From: a virus
Length of the DNA: 40,600 nt
Virus record (IMG/VR): IMGVR_UViG_3300037071_001883
Span: 1-40,600 of that record
Reading direction: 5' to 3' (one strand)
Shown here: piece after piece, positions 27,200 to 36,303 of the stretch
How the letters are laid out: each line of letters begins with the position of its first letter
How positions within the stretch are numbered: position 1 is the first letter of the stretch
Translations under genes and position numbers: made by a program
The notes under the pieces: model-generated
What the model was told of the DNA's origin: nothing
Database searches by the model: none
Seen by the model: the letters and a program-made list of their open reading frames with translations, nothing else

Positions 27200-28924
27200 G
27201 TGGCGAGTCTAACTACCGAATGGAATCTGGATGCCGAGAAAGAGCTATGGAGACATTTTGCCTCTCGGGAATTTTGGTGGTTTCTGCGAATCGGCTGGGG
27301 CGTCGAGTGGTACATGAAGAACGACCCCTCGAACGCCTGGCTCACCCCGCGGCTCCACAAGCCCATCTGCGAGTGGCTCCAGGCGCGAGTCGAGGAATGG
27401 GAAGATAGGAGAGGACATGGCATCAAACGCCGGACGAAGGTCGCGCTTATCATCCCCCGCTCCTTCGGCAAGACCGTCATCGGAACCAAAGCCCTCACCC
27501 TATGGGCTCAGTTGCGAAACCCGGATGTCTCATCTTTCATCGGTTCGGAGACAGCGACTAAGGCAACCGACTTCCTCTATCCCGTCAAGCTCGTCATGGA
27601 AGGAACGGACCCCAACGCCTGGTTCACCTGGCTCTACGGACTCTGGCGAGCCTATGACAGACCTTGGACCGCAACGAAGCTCGTCCACGGGGCGAGACGT
27701 TCCACCGCTAGGTCCGAGGCCAGCTTCGACACCTGGGCCGTGGAAGGAGGAATAACCGGTGACCACCCCGACTGGGGAGTCTTCGACGATCCCCTCTCAG
27801 AGGAGAAGCTCAAGGAAAGCGGAACCTGGATATACACCGTCAATCAGTCACTTGCCGCGCTCCGTCCCGCCTTCCGAACTGACTCATTCTTTATGCTTAG
27901 TCTTACCCGATACCGAGACAACGATGTGGTGGGAACTTATCTGCCGCTGGAGGGTGTCCGCTCGTGGTCCGGTATGGATCCACCAAACGGTCAGTTTGAG
28001 CCTAAGCCCGATGGTGAGTGGGATGTTTACTTCCTTCAGGCTCTTGATGGCTCGGGCGAGTCAATCTTCCCCGAGATTTGGCCAACCCCCGAACTCAGAA
28101 AGTACGAAGAAACCCGCCCCATCGAATTCGCCGCCCAGATGATGAACGAACCGGGGAGTGGGGAACATATGGCTCTCACTTCCGAGCAGATCGGCCAGAT
28201 GTGGGTCGAGCCGGACGACGTGCCGCGGAATCTCATCCTGACCATCCACATCGACACGGCTTTCAAGACCCCGGATCGCAAGGGCAAGGGGGATGAATCC
28301 GTCATCCTGGTGTGGGGCCATGACCCGAAAGGAACAGGGGATGTCTATTACCTCGAAGGGTATGGAAGCGACAGATGGAGAATCGAGGACTTCACGGACG
28401 AGCTTATCAAGATCGTCCAGAGGCGGAAGCGGGAGCTATACAGGATTAGGTGTATTACCGATGAGAAAGAGATGGGTGGGAAGACCGGCGCATGGACTAA
28501 TTGGCTCCAGAGCGCATTTCATGGTGCGGGACTCGTACTTCCACCAATTATCCAACTCAACCGCACCCGCTCCCGTAAACATACCCGAATTCAAGAGGCA
28601 GCTGGCTTTTGGGTCGATGGCCATGTGCGCTTGGTTAGGGGTGCGCCCGGAGTGCAGAAACTTATTGCTCAGATGGTACGAGCAGGAATTTCAAGTCATG
28701 ACGACTGGTCCGATGCCGCAGCCGATGTCTTTGCACCAGACGTTTACCAACCCATGCTCAACCCCGCCCTCGGCTCAGGAAACGACGAAGGCGGATGGCC
28801 CGCGCAGCCAGGCGACGACATCCTCGGAAGGAGGCTGACGAATGACCAAGCCCGGCAGCTCTACGACATCGCAAACGACCGATTCGTTACCGAGTGGGAA
28901 CTCGATGACAAGCACTCCTATTAA
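27200..28924 (+). CDS. terL: Terminase large subunit
   Basis: A 574-residue packaging motor. ATPase: IIPRSFGKT (Lys91) is the Walker A region and WGVFDDP (Asp196, Asp197) the Walker B region. The nuclease half begins with IHIDTAF (a metal-binding Asp) and ends with a DDWSDAAADV Asp pair, so the two-metal nuclease appears complete. The start is GTG 27200, two bases after the previous stop. It cuts concatemers and drives DNA into the portal. The following exonuclease overlaps its 3' end by 20 nt. Confidence 0.92.
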   Translation: MASLTTEWNLDAEKELWRHFASREFWWFLRIGWGVEWYMKNDPSNAWLTPRLHKPICEWLQARVEEWEDRRGHGIKRRTKVALIIPRSFGKTVIGTKALTLWAQLRNPDVSSFIGSETATKATDFLYPVKLVMEGTDPNAWFTWLYGLWRAYDRPWTATKLVHGARRSTARSEASFDTWAVEGGITGDHPDWGVFDDPLSEEKLKESGTWIYTVNQSLAALRPAFRTDSFFMLSLTRYRDNDVVGTYLPLEGVRSWSGMDPPNGQFEPKPDGEWDVYFLQALDGSGESIFPEIWPTPELRKYEETRPIEFAAQMMNEPGSGEHMALTSEQIGQMWVEPDDVPRNLILTIHIDTAFKTPDRKGKGDESVILVWGHDPKGTGDVYYLEGYGSDRWRIEDFTDELIKIVQRRKRELYRIRCITDEKEMGGKTGAWTNWLQSAFHGAGLVLPPIIQLNRTRSRKHTRIQEAAGFWVDGHVRLVRGAPGVQKLIAQMVRAGISSHDDWSDAAADVFAPDVYQPMLNPALGSGNDEGGWPAQPGDDILGRRLTNDQARQLYDIANDRFVTEWELDDKHSY

Positions 28925-29630
28925 CTACAACCGCTTCTGGACGGACCATCATGATGACCATTACCCCATCCATCTCGCTCGGGCGAGCCAAACCCCCCAT
29001 ACCCTTTACTTCGACCTGGAGGTGAGACGTGGACCGGACGAGTTCGGAGGGGATTGGGAAAGGGTTAGGAAAGAGGGAGGAGTCTCCGTTCTCTGCATCT
29101 GGGACGAGAAAGATGGGCGTCCCTATTTCTATGATGACCACAATCTTGCCCTGGGAGCTGAAAAACTATCAAGCTGCGATCTGGCGGTCTCCTTCAATGG
29201 CGCTTGGTTTGATATCCCACTACTGGAGAATCACCTTTACCAAAATTTGCCGATCTGCGAACACCTCGATCTATTCGCCCTCGTTAAATCAGGGCTCGAA
29301 CGTAGCGGTAAGTCTTGGAAGGGGCATGGCCTTAATGCTATCTGCGAGCGGACGCTCGGAAGAGGCAAGAACGGTACTTCTGCACATGCTCCACAGCTCG
29401 CGCACGAAGGAAAATGGGCAGAACTTTTCTCATACTGTCTCGAAGATTGTCTCTTGACCCGCGATCTCGGCCATTTCATCGCTCGGGAGGGCTATGTCAT
29501 CGACAAGGACGGCGAGCGGCTTCTCCTTTCTGTACCCGACTGGTTCCGGGCGAGTCCGACCAGTAAAGATGGTCATACGACCCCCAAAGTTGGTCAAGCG
29601 GCCTCTGAAACTCCGCATTCGGCACCGTGA
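28905..29630 (+). CDS. DEDD 3'-5' exonuclease (RNase H-like)
   Basis: A 241-residue nuclease from ATG 28905. Motifs: YFDLEV (Asp/Glu pair), AVSFNGAWFDIPLL (second Asp) and YCLEDCLLTRDL (third Asp), the order of DnaQ/YprB-like exonucleases. Its place between TerL and the endonuclease VII genes suggests processing of DNA during packaging or recombination. A separate exonuclease domain is already present in the polymerase. Confidence 0.82.
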   Translation: MTSTPINYNRFWTDHHDDHYPIHLARASQTPHTLYFDLEVRRGPDEFGGDWERVRKEGGVSVLCIWDEKDGRPYFYDDHNLALGAEKLSSCDLAVSFNGAWFDIPLLENHLYQNLPICEHLDLFALVKSGLERSGKSWKGHGLNAICERTLGRGKNGTSAHAPQLAHEGKWAELFSYCLEDCLLTRDLGHFIAREGYVIDKDGERLLLSVPDWFRASPTSKDGHTTPKVGQAASETPHSAP

Positions 29631-30033
29631 GGAGGTCAAGCGGTGGAAGACTCGCCACCCCGAGAAGGCGAGAAAGCTGGCGAGGATCAATTATTCGCGC
29701 AATCGCGCTAAATTCTGCGCGAGAAGCAGAAAGCAATACAGGCAGCACCCGGAAATTCGGCTTCGCGCGGACCTTAAACGGCGCTATAATGTTACTCTTG
29801 AAGAGTATAAGGCGCTTCTGGCGAGCCAAAACGGGCTCTGCGCCATCTGTGGCGAGGCGGAACGAGGAAAATTCACCCGACTCTCGGTTGACCATGACCA
29901 CGGCGACGGGAAAATCCGCGGTCTTCTATGTTCGGCGTGCAACTCGGGGCTCGGAAGGTTCAAAGACAAGGAAGAGCTCTTAATAAGGGCGCTAGAATAC
30001 CTCCGTAATGCAAAGATAGCGCCTAAAAGTTAA
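29569..30033 (+). CDS. Endonuclease VII-like resolvase, copy 1
   Basis: A 154-residue protein. ATG 29569 overlaps the exonuclease by 62 nt. The first ~70 residues are very basic (RHREEVKRWKTRHPEKARK). The core has CAICG, LSVDHDHGDGKIRG and CSACNSGLGRF, the T4 endonuclease VII (PF02945) zinc/HNH signature. These enzymes resolve branched DNA before packaging, which fits the position after TerL. Confidence 0.88.
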   Translation: MVIRPPKLVKRPLKLRIRHREEVKRWKTRHPEKARKLARINYSRNRAKFCARSRKQYRQHPEIRLRADLKRRYNVTLEEYKALLASQNGLCAICGEAERGKFTRLSVDHDHGDGKIRGLLCSACNSGLGRFKDKEELLIRALEYLRNAKIAPKS

Positions 30034-30058
30034 TAATCGGATAAGGAAAGGGCACTAG

Positions 30059-30568
30059 ATGATGGAATCGGGGGCTTCTACCGAGAAAAGGTGGTGGGCG
30101 CAGAAAAACCCCGAAAAGTACCGCGCATACATGGAGAAAAACAGAGAAAAATTCAACGCATGTAGGCGCAAGTGGAGAGCAGAGAATAAGGAAAAGGTTC
30201 ACGAGTACAACAAGAGGAGTGGGAAGAAAAAGTACCTAAAGAACAAAGAGAAGATACTTGGACAACACTTCCGAAAAATGTACGGCATCTCTCGTGAAGA
30301 ATACTTTAGGAGACTATCGGACCAAGGTGGGGTCTGCGCCATATGTAAGAAAGAGGAGTCGCAATATCGTGGAGGAGAGAAGATAAAGCTCGCTCTTGAT
30401 CATTGCCACAGGACAGGGATGCTCCGTGGCATACTGTGTTCTAGCTGTAATAACGTGTTAGCACGCGCTAAGGATGATTCAGAAGTACTTAGGAAGGCAG
30501 CAGAGTACTTAGATCACTACGCCAAGGACGGCATGAATGGCAGGGATACAAACAGTAGAGAGGGCTGA
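30059..30568 (+). CDS. Endonuclease VII-like resolvase, copy 2
   Basis: A 169-residue second homologue (ATG 30059 or 30062, after AAGGAAAGGG). It has CAICKKEES, LALDHCHRTGMLRG and CSSCNNVLARA in the same spacing as copy 1, with a long Lys/Arg/Glu-rich N-terminus. It is more AT-rich than its neighbours, so it probably came by transfer, perhaps as a mobile HNH-type gene, rather than by recent duplication. Its end overlaps the portal start by 32 nt. Confidence 0.87.
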   Translation: MMESGASTEKRWWAQKNPEKYRAYMEKNREKFNACRRKWRAENKEKVHEYNKRSGKKKYLKNKEKILGQHFRKMYGISREEYFRRLSDQGGVCAICKKEESQYRGGEKIKLALDHCHRTGMLRGILCSSCNNVLARAKDDSEVLRKAAEYLDHYAKDGMNGRDTNSREG

Positions 30569-32423
30569 TTCTCCGGTTGGATTTAGAGATCAGATCGTTA
30601 ACTTGGTCTCGGACCGAAAAACTCAGTCGGAGAGGTACTATCAGGGAATAAGAAGGCAGGTAGGGGACCTTTATAATCTCTACCGTGGGACTGTAAGAGG
30701 AAGAGGCACCCCATACAAAAACTCAGTCCACATACCTCTGCTGATGTCCATTATACAATCCGACGTAGCCCGGAAGACCCAAGCGAGCTTCTCTGGCTGG
30801 CCCGTAGTGAGTTTCGTGGGGTATGGTCCCGACGATGCGCCTATCGCAAGAAAGCGCGAGGCGTTGATTCACGCCCAGATGAAGGATTGCAAGAGCTTCC
30901 AGAAAGCGTACAAGCTATTCCTCACCGCAGATCTCTATGGAACCTCCGTGGCTCGCTGGGGTTGGACGCACCGCGAGCAGGAGATGATGATCTCCCAGCA
31001 AGTCCCCCTGCCAGTCGCAGACGTGATGACCACGATCTCACGGCGTCAGAACGTAATCACATTCGACGGCCCCGACTGGCAAGTCTTGGATCTTCTCGAC
31101 TTCTTCCCCCAGCCAGGGGTGCCGGATATCCCCTCGATGGCCTGGGTGTGCGAGAGGGAATACCTCGACCTAGACGAGGTGCGAGCCCTTGCCGAGCCCG
31201 ACGAGGATGGCCGGACCGTCTTCGACGCCGCGGAGGTTGCCCGCATGGAACGCGAAGGCATCGGAGCGACCAAGGTCACGGATGACTGGAAAACTTGGCG
31301 TTCCCAAGGGCCTACGATTGAGGATGAATCCAGCAGATGGTCCGAGAAGTATGCCCGTCCCATTGAGATCATCCATATGTGGGGAAGATTACCCTCCGAG
31401 TTGGCTACGGATGGCGTCGTCGATCGGGTCATTTCGGTGGCAAATGGAAACTATCTCCTTCGAAATAGGGCGATCCCGTTTTGGTCTGGACTTAAGCCCT
31501 ATGGATCCTATTCACCGATGCCGGACCCACATTTCTTCTATGCAGCTGGTAAGGCTGAAATCTCTGCAACCCTCCAAGTAATCGCCAACCGCTTCACGAA
31601 CCAGCAGCTCGACGCACTCGACATCTTCATCGACCCGGCATTCTTCTACAACACGAACACGAACCTGAACACGCGAAATCTCCTAATGCGCCCCGGCAAG
31701 TTCATCCCGGTGCAGGGCAATCCCCAAGACGGCATCATGCCGGTCGTCCCGAACCTCCAGGGCGTACAGATGGGCGGTCAGATGACCCAGATGGTCTGGA
31801 ACTGGATGCAGCAGGGGACCGGGATCATCGAGGATACCGTCCAAGGCGGCCCAGGCTCGCGCCAGACCGCGCGGGAATACATTGGGCGAGCCGAAGCAGT
31901 TGCGACACGCTTGATGATGGAGAGTCGCCACTTCGAGGAGAACTTCCTAGAACCGCTGGCGGACTCGTTCGTTGACCTGAATCGACAATTTATGACCGTC
32001 TCCCGCGAGGTCTTCATCCTAGGCCCGAACGCGACGACGGACCCAGTTACCGGCCTGCCCGTTCCCGAATCCTCAAGGCAGACGATCACGGGATGGGACC
32101 TAGTTCCCAACTACGAAGCGCGAGCGGTCGGAGCCTCGACACGGCTCGGGCGGGCCGCAAGACAGCAGAACCTGACGTTCCTGCTACAAGCTGCCGCTGC
32201 CAATCCCATCGCCGCTGCTGCGGTCAATTGGATCAACTTCTTCCGAACGATATTCCGAGAGTTTGAGATCGAGAACGTAAATGAGTTGATCCAGTCGGCT
32301 CCAGAGATGCAGAGAGCTCTCGCCCAAACTGGCGCTGGCCGAGCCGATCAGGTTCCCGAGGTGGGCGGGGCACCGGGAGGAGTTAATGAGCTCGCCAACT
32401 TCCTTGGGCAGGGAACTCAGTAA
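30537..32423 (+). CDS. Portal protein (P22-like / podovirus)
   Basis: A 628-residue protein. Length, the opening SERYYQGIRRQVGDLYNLYRG, the HIPLLMSIIQSDVARK helix, the FIDPAFFYNTNT segment and the Gln/Ala-rich C-terminus fit podovirus head-tail portals. It is followed directly by scaffold and capsid genes. It forms the DNA entry ring and docks TerL. No single catalytic motif exists in the family, so the call rests on form and order. Confidence 0.82.
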   Translation: MAGIQTVERADSPVGFRDQIVNLVSDRKTQSERYYQGIRRQVGDLYNLYRGTVRGRGTPYKNSVHIPLLMSIIQSDVARKTQASFSGWPVVSFVGYGPDDAPIARKREALIHAQMKDCKSFQKAYKLFLTADLYGTSVARWGWTHREQEMMISQQVPLPVADVMTTISRRQNVITFDGPDWQVLDLLDFFPQPGVPDIPSMAWVCEREYLDLDEVRALAEPDEDGRTVFDAAEVARMEREGIGATKVTDDWKTWRSQGPTIEDESSRWSEKYARPIEIIHMWGRLPSELATDGVVDRVISVANGNYLLRNRAIPFWSGLKPYGSYSPMPDPHFFYAAGKAEISATLQVIANRFTNQQLDALDIFIDPAFFYNTNTNLNTRNLLMRPGKFIPVQGNPQDGIMPVVPNLQGVQMGGQMTQMVWNWMQQGTGIIEDTVQGGPGSRQTAREYIGRAEAVATRLMMESRHFEENFLEPLADSFVDLNRQFMTVSREVFILGPNATTDPVTGLPVPESSRQTITGWDLVPNYEARAVGASTRLGRAARQQNLTFLLQAAAANPIAAAAVNWINFFRTIFREFEIENVNELIQSAPEMQRALAQTGAGRADQVPEVGGAPGGVNELANFLGQGTQ

Positions 32424-32776
32424 TGCCCCTCTCGCGGGAACATGAACTCCTTGGCGATCTGCTTCGGCATCCCGCATGGGAGGGAATCCTCAAACCTGTG
32501 ATTGTGGAGAGAGTTCAGGGCTACTATACTTGTCTTCTAAACCCATCGGCGGCTCGTAAGGATGCGACCAATGATGATTTTCTCCGCGGGGCGATTGTAT
32601 CCCTGAAATGGGTGGTCGAATACCCCCAAGAAGAGATCAATGCGGCCAGACTAGAAGCGGAGAAAGAAGAAGCCTTGGTCAGGGAGACCGAGGCAGAAAT
32701 ACCCCTGTTCGGGGGCGGACGACCCGCACCCGAGAATGGAGATGGTCATGGAAGACCAGAAGGATTCAGCGGCTAG
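32423..32776 (+). CDS. Small hypothetical protein between portal and scaffold
   Basis: A 117-residue protein coupled to the portal gene by TAATG. Helical with an acidic region (NAARLEAEKEEALVRETEAE), ending Gly/Pro-rich. The gene position is common for small head-assembly proteins. No family recognised. Confidence 0.6.
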   Translation: MPLSREHELLGDLLRHPAWEGILKPVIVERVQGYYTCLLNPSAARKDATNDDFLRGAIVSLKWVVEYPQEEINAARLEAEKEEALVRETEAEIPLFGGGRPAPENGDGHGRPEGFSG

Positions 32777-33674
32777 GGCATTCGAAGCACTCGACCGGAT
32801 TGCTCAGGAAGCATATGACAAGACCGGGGGAGATGTCTTCGGGACCGAGCCACCGCCAGTAGAGAGCCAACCTCCTACTGAGCCCCCGCCTTCGGATGCC
32901 TCATCCGAGACGGATCCCGCAGAGCCCCCGGCAACGGAGCCTACCTCCGAACCGGCCAAGCTCGTATTCGGGAAATACAAAACCCTAGAGGAAGCGGAAC
33001 GCGGCTATTGGGAATCGGCTAATGCCATGAACTTGGCAAAGGCCGAGGCCGATGCAGCCAAGGCACGTCTCGCGGATGTTCAGAAGGTCGCCACGGGGAC
33101 TGCCCCTGCTGGCGAGTCTGACCCGCTCGACGAGATCGAGAATTACGGTGTGCCGAAGGCTGTCATCGCCAAGGCAATCCAGAAGGTTGCACGGGACGAG
33201 ATCAACGCGATGTTCGCTCCGGCTATGCAGCGGGCCGAGGCGGATAAGCAGATCATCCAGACCCATCCTGAGTACCAAGAGAGGTTTGGGGAGATCGAAC
33301 GGTTCGTCGAGGGGTCGCCTGAGATTGCTCAACAGGTGATCCAGCTGAACAACTCGGGGAACTACCTCGCGGCTCGGCAGATTGCCTATCTCAATTGGAA
33401 GGTCTCGGAAGGTGCGAAAGCGGTCGAGACCAAAGTCGCGGCTGAGTCGGCTCGGAAGGAGGAGGTCAAGGATGCTCGCAGGGATGCGGGCGTCGGATCG
33501 ACTCGCCGAGCGGACACCCGGACAGCAGGAGAGAAGCCGGTGAAGACACCGGAAGAGGAGAAGCGGCTGCTCGACCTTTACAAGTCGGGACACCCTACTC
33601 CTTATCTCAGGCACAAGCTGGATGGGTTGCTTCCTTCGAACTTCGATGATCTCTCTGCTCAAGTTCTGAGCTAG
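32736..33674 (+). CDS. Scaffolding protein
   Basis: A 312-residue protein (ATG 32736, or ATG 32748). A helical opening, a long acidic Pro/Ser/Thr-rich stretch (~40-75), then coiled-coil helices (SANAMNLAKAEADAAKARL) and a Lys/Arg-rich C-terminus: the composition and place directly before the capsid gene are typical of scaffolds. It should guide shell assembly and leave before packaging. A PAGESDPLDE run contains the GGCGAGTC form of the dispersed motif. Confidence 0.75.
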   Translation: MEMVMEDQKDSAARAFEALDRIAQEAYDKTGGDVFGTEPPPVESQPPTEPPPSDASSETDPAEPPATEPTSEPAKLVFGKYKTLEEAERGYWESANAMNLAKAEADAAKARLADVQKVATGTAPAGESDPLDEIENYGVPKAVIAKAIQKVARDEINAMFAPAMQRAEADKQIIQTHPEYQERFGEIERFVEGSPEIAQQVIQLNNSGNYLAARQIAYLNWKVSEGAKAVETKVAAESARKEEVKDARRDAGVGSTRRADTRTAGEKPVKTPEEEKRLLDLYKSGHPTPYLRHKLDGLLPSNFDDLSAQVLS

Positions 33675-33684
33675 GAGTTTTTAG

Positions 33685-34725
33685 ATGACTGCACCCGGCG
33701 ATATTGGCGTCTACGGCTATGGTATTACGGCCGGTACAGGCGCTAACCGGGAGGATTTGCTGGATCTCATCAGCAATATCTCTCCCTACGATACCCCGTT
33801 CGTTACCTCGGCCCCCAAGGTCAGGGCGAGCGCGGTGCTTCACCAGTGGTTAGTCGATACGCTCGCTGTAACTTCTACGGCAGGCGCGATCGAAGGTGAC
33901 GACTGGCAAACGGTTGGAACAGCATCAACAACCCGGCCAACCCGTCTGACCAACGTGACTCAGATTTTCCGCAAGGACATTGCGGTCTCGGAGACGCAGC
34001 GGGCGGTGAACTCGGCTGGATTCAGGGATGCTTACCAGTATGAGTTGATGAAGGGGATGCGAGAAATTGCTCGTAACATGGAAGTCCGCGTCTTCAACGG
34101 CAACGGGAACGCGACGGCAGGCCCCACGACCTCGACTGGTGCCACGGGCACAGGCCGACTCATGGGGAACCTCCAGAACTTCCTGACAGCCTCGGCCAAT
34201 GCGGGTACGTACCCGACGCAGGCATCGGCCCTGACGCTTCTCTTTGCCAATGCGAGTTCTTCGGCGGCGCTGCTTACGGTCTCCATGTTTAATGATGCGC
34301 TAGAGCAGGCATTTGATAATGGCGGAAACCCGGAGCAGGCGTTTGTTTCGCCGAAGATCAAGCGGCAGATTTCTAACTTCACCGCTTCATCGCAGAATCG
34401 GAACATCGCGGCGGTGGAGAAGAAGATCGTCGCGGCACTGGACCTCTACTTCTCCGACTTCGGTCTCATCGAGATCGTGTTGGATCGGTGGATTCCGGAG
34501 GCCACGAATACGGTCACGACCACGGCGGCTTCGGACGCTTCGGGGCAGATTTTCTTCCTCGAACGGGCGAAGAATCGGCTCGCTTGGCTGCGGCCGATGC
34601 AGCACACGCTGATTGGGAAGCGCGGCGATTCGGTCGCTGGCACGGTCTTGGGCGAGGTGACTCTCGAAGTCCTCGCTCCGGCAGCCAACGTTCGGCTCGC
34701 GGGCGTTAGGAATAACGTAACGTAG
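33685..34725 (+). CDS. Major capsid protein (SU10-like, DUF5309)
   Basis: A 346-residue capsid protein. NISPYDTPFVTSAP near residue 32, HQWLVDTLA, then EGDDWQTVG and a C-terminal LGEVTLEVLAP strand correspond to the SU10 major capsid family (PF17236). Its N-terminal arm and the following beta domains fit an HK97-like fold. Placed after portal and scaffold. High confidence. Confidence 0.9.
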   Translation: MTAPGDIGVYGYGITAGTGANREDLLDLISNISPYDTPFVTSAPKVRASAVLHQWLVDTLAVTSTAGAIEGDDWQTVGTASTTRPTRLTNVTQIFRKDIAVSETQRAVNSAGFRDAYQYELMKGMREIARNMEVRVFNGNGNATAGPTTSTGATGTGRLMGNLQNFLTASANAGTYPTQASALTLLFANASSSAALLTVSMFNDALEQAFDNGGNPEQAFVSPKIKRQISNFTASSQNRNIAAVEKKIVAALDLYFSDFGLIEIVLDRWIPEATNTVTTTAASDASGQIFFLERAKNRLAWLRPMQHTLIGKRGDSVAGTVLGEVTLEVLAPAANVRLAGVRNNVT

Positions 34726-34740
34726 TCTATGTCCTGAGTA

Positions 34741-34775
34741 GGGGGCTCGTCGTCGTGCAGGCGGCGAGTCCCCCC
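34741..34775 (+). terminator. Strong hairpin after the capsid gene (attenuator or mRNA stabiliser)
   Basis: GGGGGCTCGTCG at 34741-34752 pairs with CGGCGAG-T-CCCCC at 34762-34775 (one G-U pair and one bulged T), with a 9-nt loop. The position immediately after the capsid stop suggests partial termination or 3'-end protection, keeping capsid mRNA above the downstream genes. There is no T run, so full intrinsic termination is unlikely. Confidence 0.6.
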
Positions 34776-34794
34776 AAAGGGACTAGGAGAAGAC

Positions 34795-35139
34795 ATGGCG
34801 GCTAAAGGACATATCAATCCGAATGCTGGCGGGAATACCTCCAGCAGCAGGAAGGGCTACCAGCACATGAAGGGTGGTGGGCAGGGAGCGCATGACGTTA
34901 AGACGCTGAATGCGACCGAGGCGTTTGCCGACCCCAACAACCTCATGTGTGATGAGCCATACCTTGGCGATGAGTCAGATCGCCAGTTCGGCTACAACTA
35001 CGACATCCTGGGGAATCCTGGGAATTCGGAAGACACGCAGGGAACCTCGGGCTGGAAGATGGCCCATCCGGGGCCTGGCATCACTCGCCCGCGGAAGGTC
35101 TCGGGGAGTAAGGATCCTACGCCTGGGGGCGGGTGGTAG
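34795..35139 (+). CDS. Small Gly/Asn-rich protein, possibly head-associated
   Basis: A 114-residue protein with AGGAG before ATG 34795. It is rich in Gly, Asn, Ser and Asp (NAGGNTSSSRKGYQHMKGGGQG, shortened; later GNPGNSEDTQGTSG) and has little hydrophobic core, so probably extended. Likely a head decoration or head-tail accessory. No family recognised. Confidence 0.6.
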   Translation: MAAKGHINPNAGGNTSSSRKGYQHMKGGGQGAHDVKTLNATEAFADPNNLMCDEPYLGDESDRQFGYNYDILGNPGNSEDTQGTSGWKMAHPGPGITRPRKVSGSKDPTPGGGW

Positions 35140-35140
35140 T

Positions 35141-35434
35141 GTGGCTAGGAAGTCTCCTGGGGAAGAGCGGAAAAAGCGCACTCGCCACATGGAAGAACCG
35201 ACGACTGTGCTACAGCATGGGATCGTAGGACCAGAGGCGACAGAGCGTAATCCGCTCCGTGAGAGGGTTGCGGCGGAGGAGAAAGCATTCCTAAAGAAGG
35301 GAAGTACCCGTAGGGGAGGGACCTACACAGCGCGGGAGACTGGCGCTCAGGGGCTTGCGGTGCGGCATTTCGAGGAATTCGTTAAGAACGTTCGGAAGGA
35401 AGAAACACGGCGCAAAGCGAAGAAGATGATCTGA
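35141..35434 (+). CDS. Basic hypothetical protein
   Basis: A 97-residue protein from GTG 35141, after a G-rich stretch (GGGGGCGGG) with weak Shine-Dalgarno likeness. Very basic and helical (GEERKKRTRHMEE, EEFVKNVRKEETRRKAKKM). May bind DNA or act in head completion. The frame is open further back within the preceding gene but that part is not used. Confidence 0.52.
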   Translation: MARKSPGEERKKRTRHMEEPTTVLQHGIVGPEATERNPLRERVAAEEKAFLKKGSTRRGGTYTARETGAQGLAVRHFEEFVKNVRKEETRRKAKKMI

Positions 35435-35446
35435 AAGGATGGCCTG

Positions 35447-35608
35447 ATGCCGCTTAAGAAAGGGAAGTCGAAGGAGACGATCAGCCAGAACATTCGCACC
35501 GAGATCGCGCATGGCAAGCCCCAGAAACAGGCCGTGGCGATTGCGCTGAACACCGCTCGCAAGTCGGGGGCGAGCATTCCCAGACGGGGTACTCGGAGAG
35601 GCGGATGA
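35447..35608 (+). CDS. Small conserved basic protein (DUF6496-like)
   Basis: A 53-residue protein from ATG 35447 to TGA 35606-35608. The opening [15 protein letters not shown], then [23 protein letters not shown], matches a short family (I recall DUF6496) seen in phages and bacteria. Function unknown. Coupled to the next gene by ATGA. Confidence 0.68.
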   Translation: MPLKKGKSKETISQNIRTEIAHGKPQKQAVAIALNTARKSGASIPRRGTRRGG

Positions 35609-35781
35609 ACGAGCCGCTATGCCCCATGTGTGGGAGTCCATTACTCGAATCGAAGGGAAAGCTAACCTGCCCCTCGCGGGATCATATGCCCTACTCCGAG
35701 ACCTGTTCGGATGGGGCGTGTGGGTGCGTTGAGGGCGCGGATTGGGAGGAGCCAGAGGATGGCACGGAAGAAACCAGCTGA
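35605..35781 (+). CDS. Small Cys-rich protein
   Basis: A 58-residue ORF from ATG 35605. CPMCGSP at the start and further Cys at LTCPS, ETC and ACGC give a zinc-ribbon-like set, followed by an acidic tail ([14 protein letters not shown]). It overlaps both neighbours. Probably metal-binding; unknown. Confidence 0.62.
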   Translation: MNEPLCPMCGSPLLESKGKLTCPSRDHMPYSETCSDGACGCVEGADWEEPEDGTEETS

Positions 35782-35956
35782 CGCGATGGAAGGAAGGTTC
35801 AAGTTCGATAAGGCGGCGGATGTGGCTGCCCAGGAAAAGTTCCAGCCGATCTTCGACACCGAGGGACGGCGAATCGTCATGCCGGGGGCGCATCGGGCGC
35901 GTATCAAGGCCCAGATGGAGTCGCATAAGAAGTCGAGGAATCGAGCGGGATACTGA
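35759..35956 (+). CDS. Small basic hypothetical protein
   Basis: A 65-residue protein from ATG 35759 (23-nt overlap with the Cys-rich gene). [15 protein letters not shown] at the start and a basic helical end (RARIKAQMESHKKSRNRAG). No family recognised. TGATGG links it to the next gene. Confidence 0.58.
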   Translation: MARKKPADAMEGRFKFDKAADVAAQEKFQPIFDTEGRRIVMPGAHRARIKAQMESHKKSRNRAGY

Positions 35957-36288
35957 TGGCCATCTACAACCTCAACATGGCGGACGAGAACCTCATCGAG
36001 GAGATCACGAATCGGGAGGAGCTGGAGCGGCGCATTCCCTGGCTGAACCAGCAGCTCGACGCGGTTCAGGAACTTAAGGCGCTTCAGGCCGAGGCAAGTG
36101 TGATCGGAAGATTCACTAAGCAAAGTGGGTTCACCAAGTGCCGCACGATGCAGAGAATTGCTTCGATTCCGTGGCCTGTGGCGGTGGCAATCAAGGAGAT
36201 TGACCCTGGATTCTTCCAGAACCCCGACAAGGTAGGGCGTTTCCTCAAGAAGCACCCGGAGTATGCGGTCGTAGCCACAATCAAGTAA
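35956..36288 (+). CDS. Small helical hypothetical protein
   Basis: A 110-residue protein. Helical N-terminal half (EEITNREELERRIPWLNQQLD, then AVQELKALQAE) and a C-terminal part ending with PDKVGRFLKKHPEYAV. No family recognised. It precedes the glycosyltransferase by 15 nt. Confidence 0.62.
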   Translation: MAIYNLNMADENLIEEITNREELERRIPWLNQQLDAVQELKALQAEASVIGRFTKQSGFTKCRTMQRIASIPWPVAVAIKEIDPGFFQNPDKVGRFLKKHPEYAVVATIK

Positions 36289-36303
36289 GAGAAAGGGGCA
36301 TGG

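Noticed and set aside
32985-33662. Minus-strand frame of ~225 codons opposite the scaffold gene
   Set aside because: Leu/Arg-rich mirror of helical codons on the other strand; no independent support.
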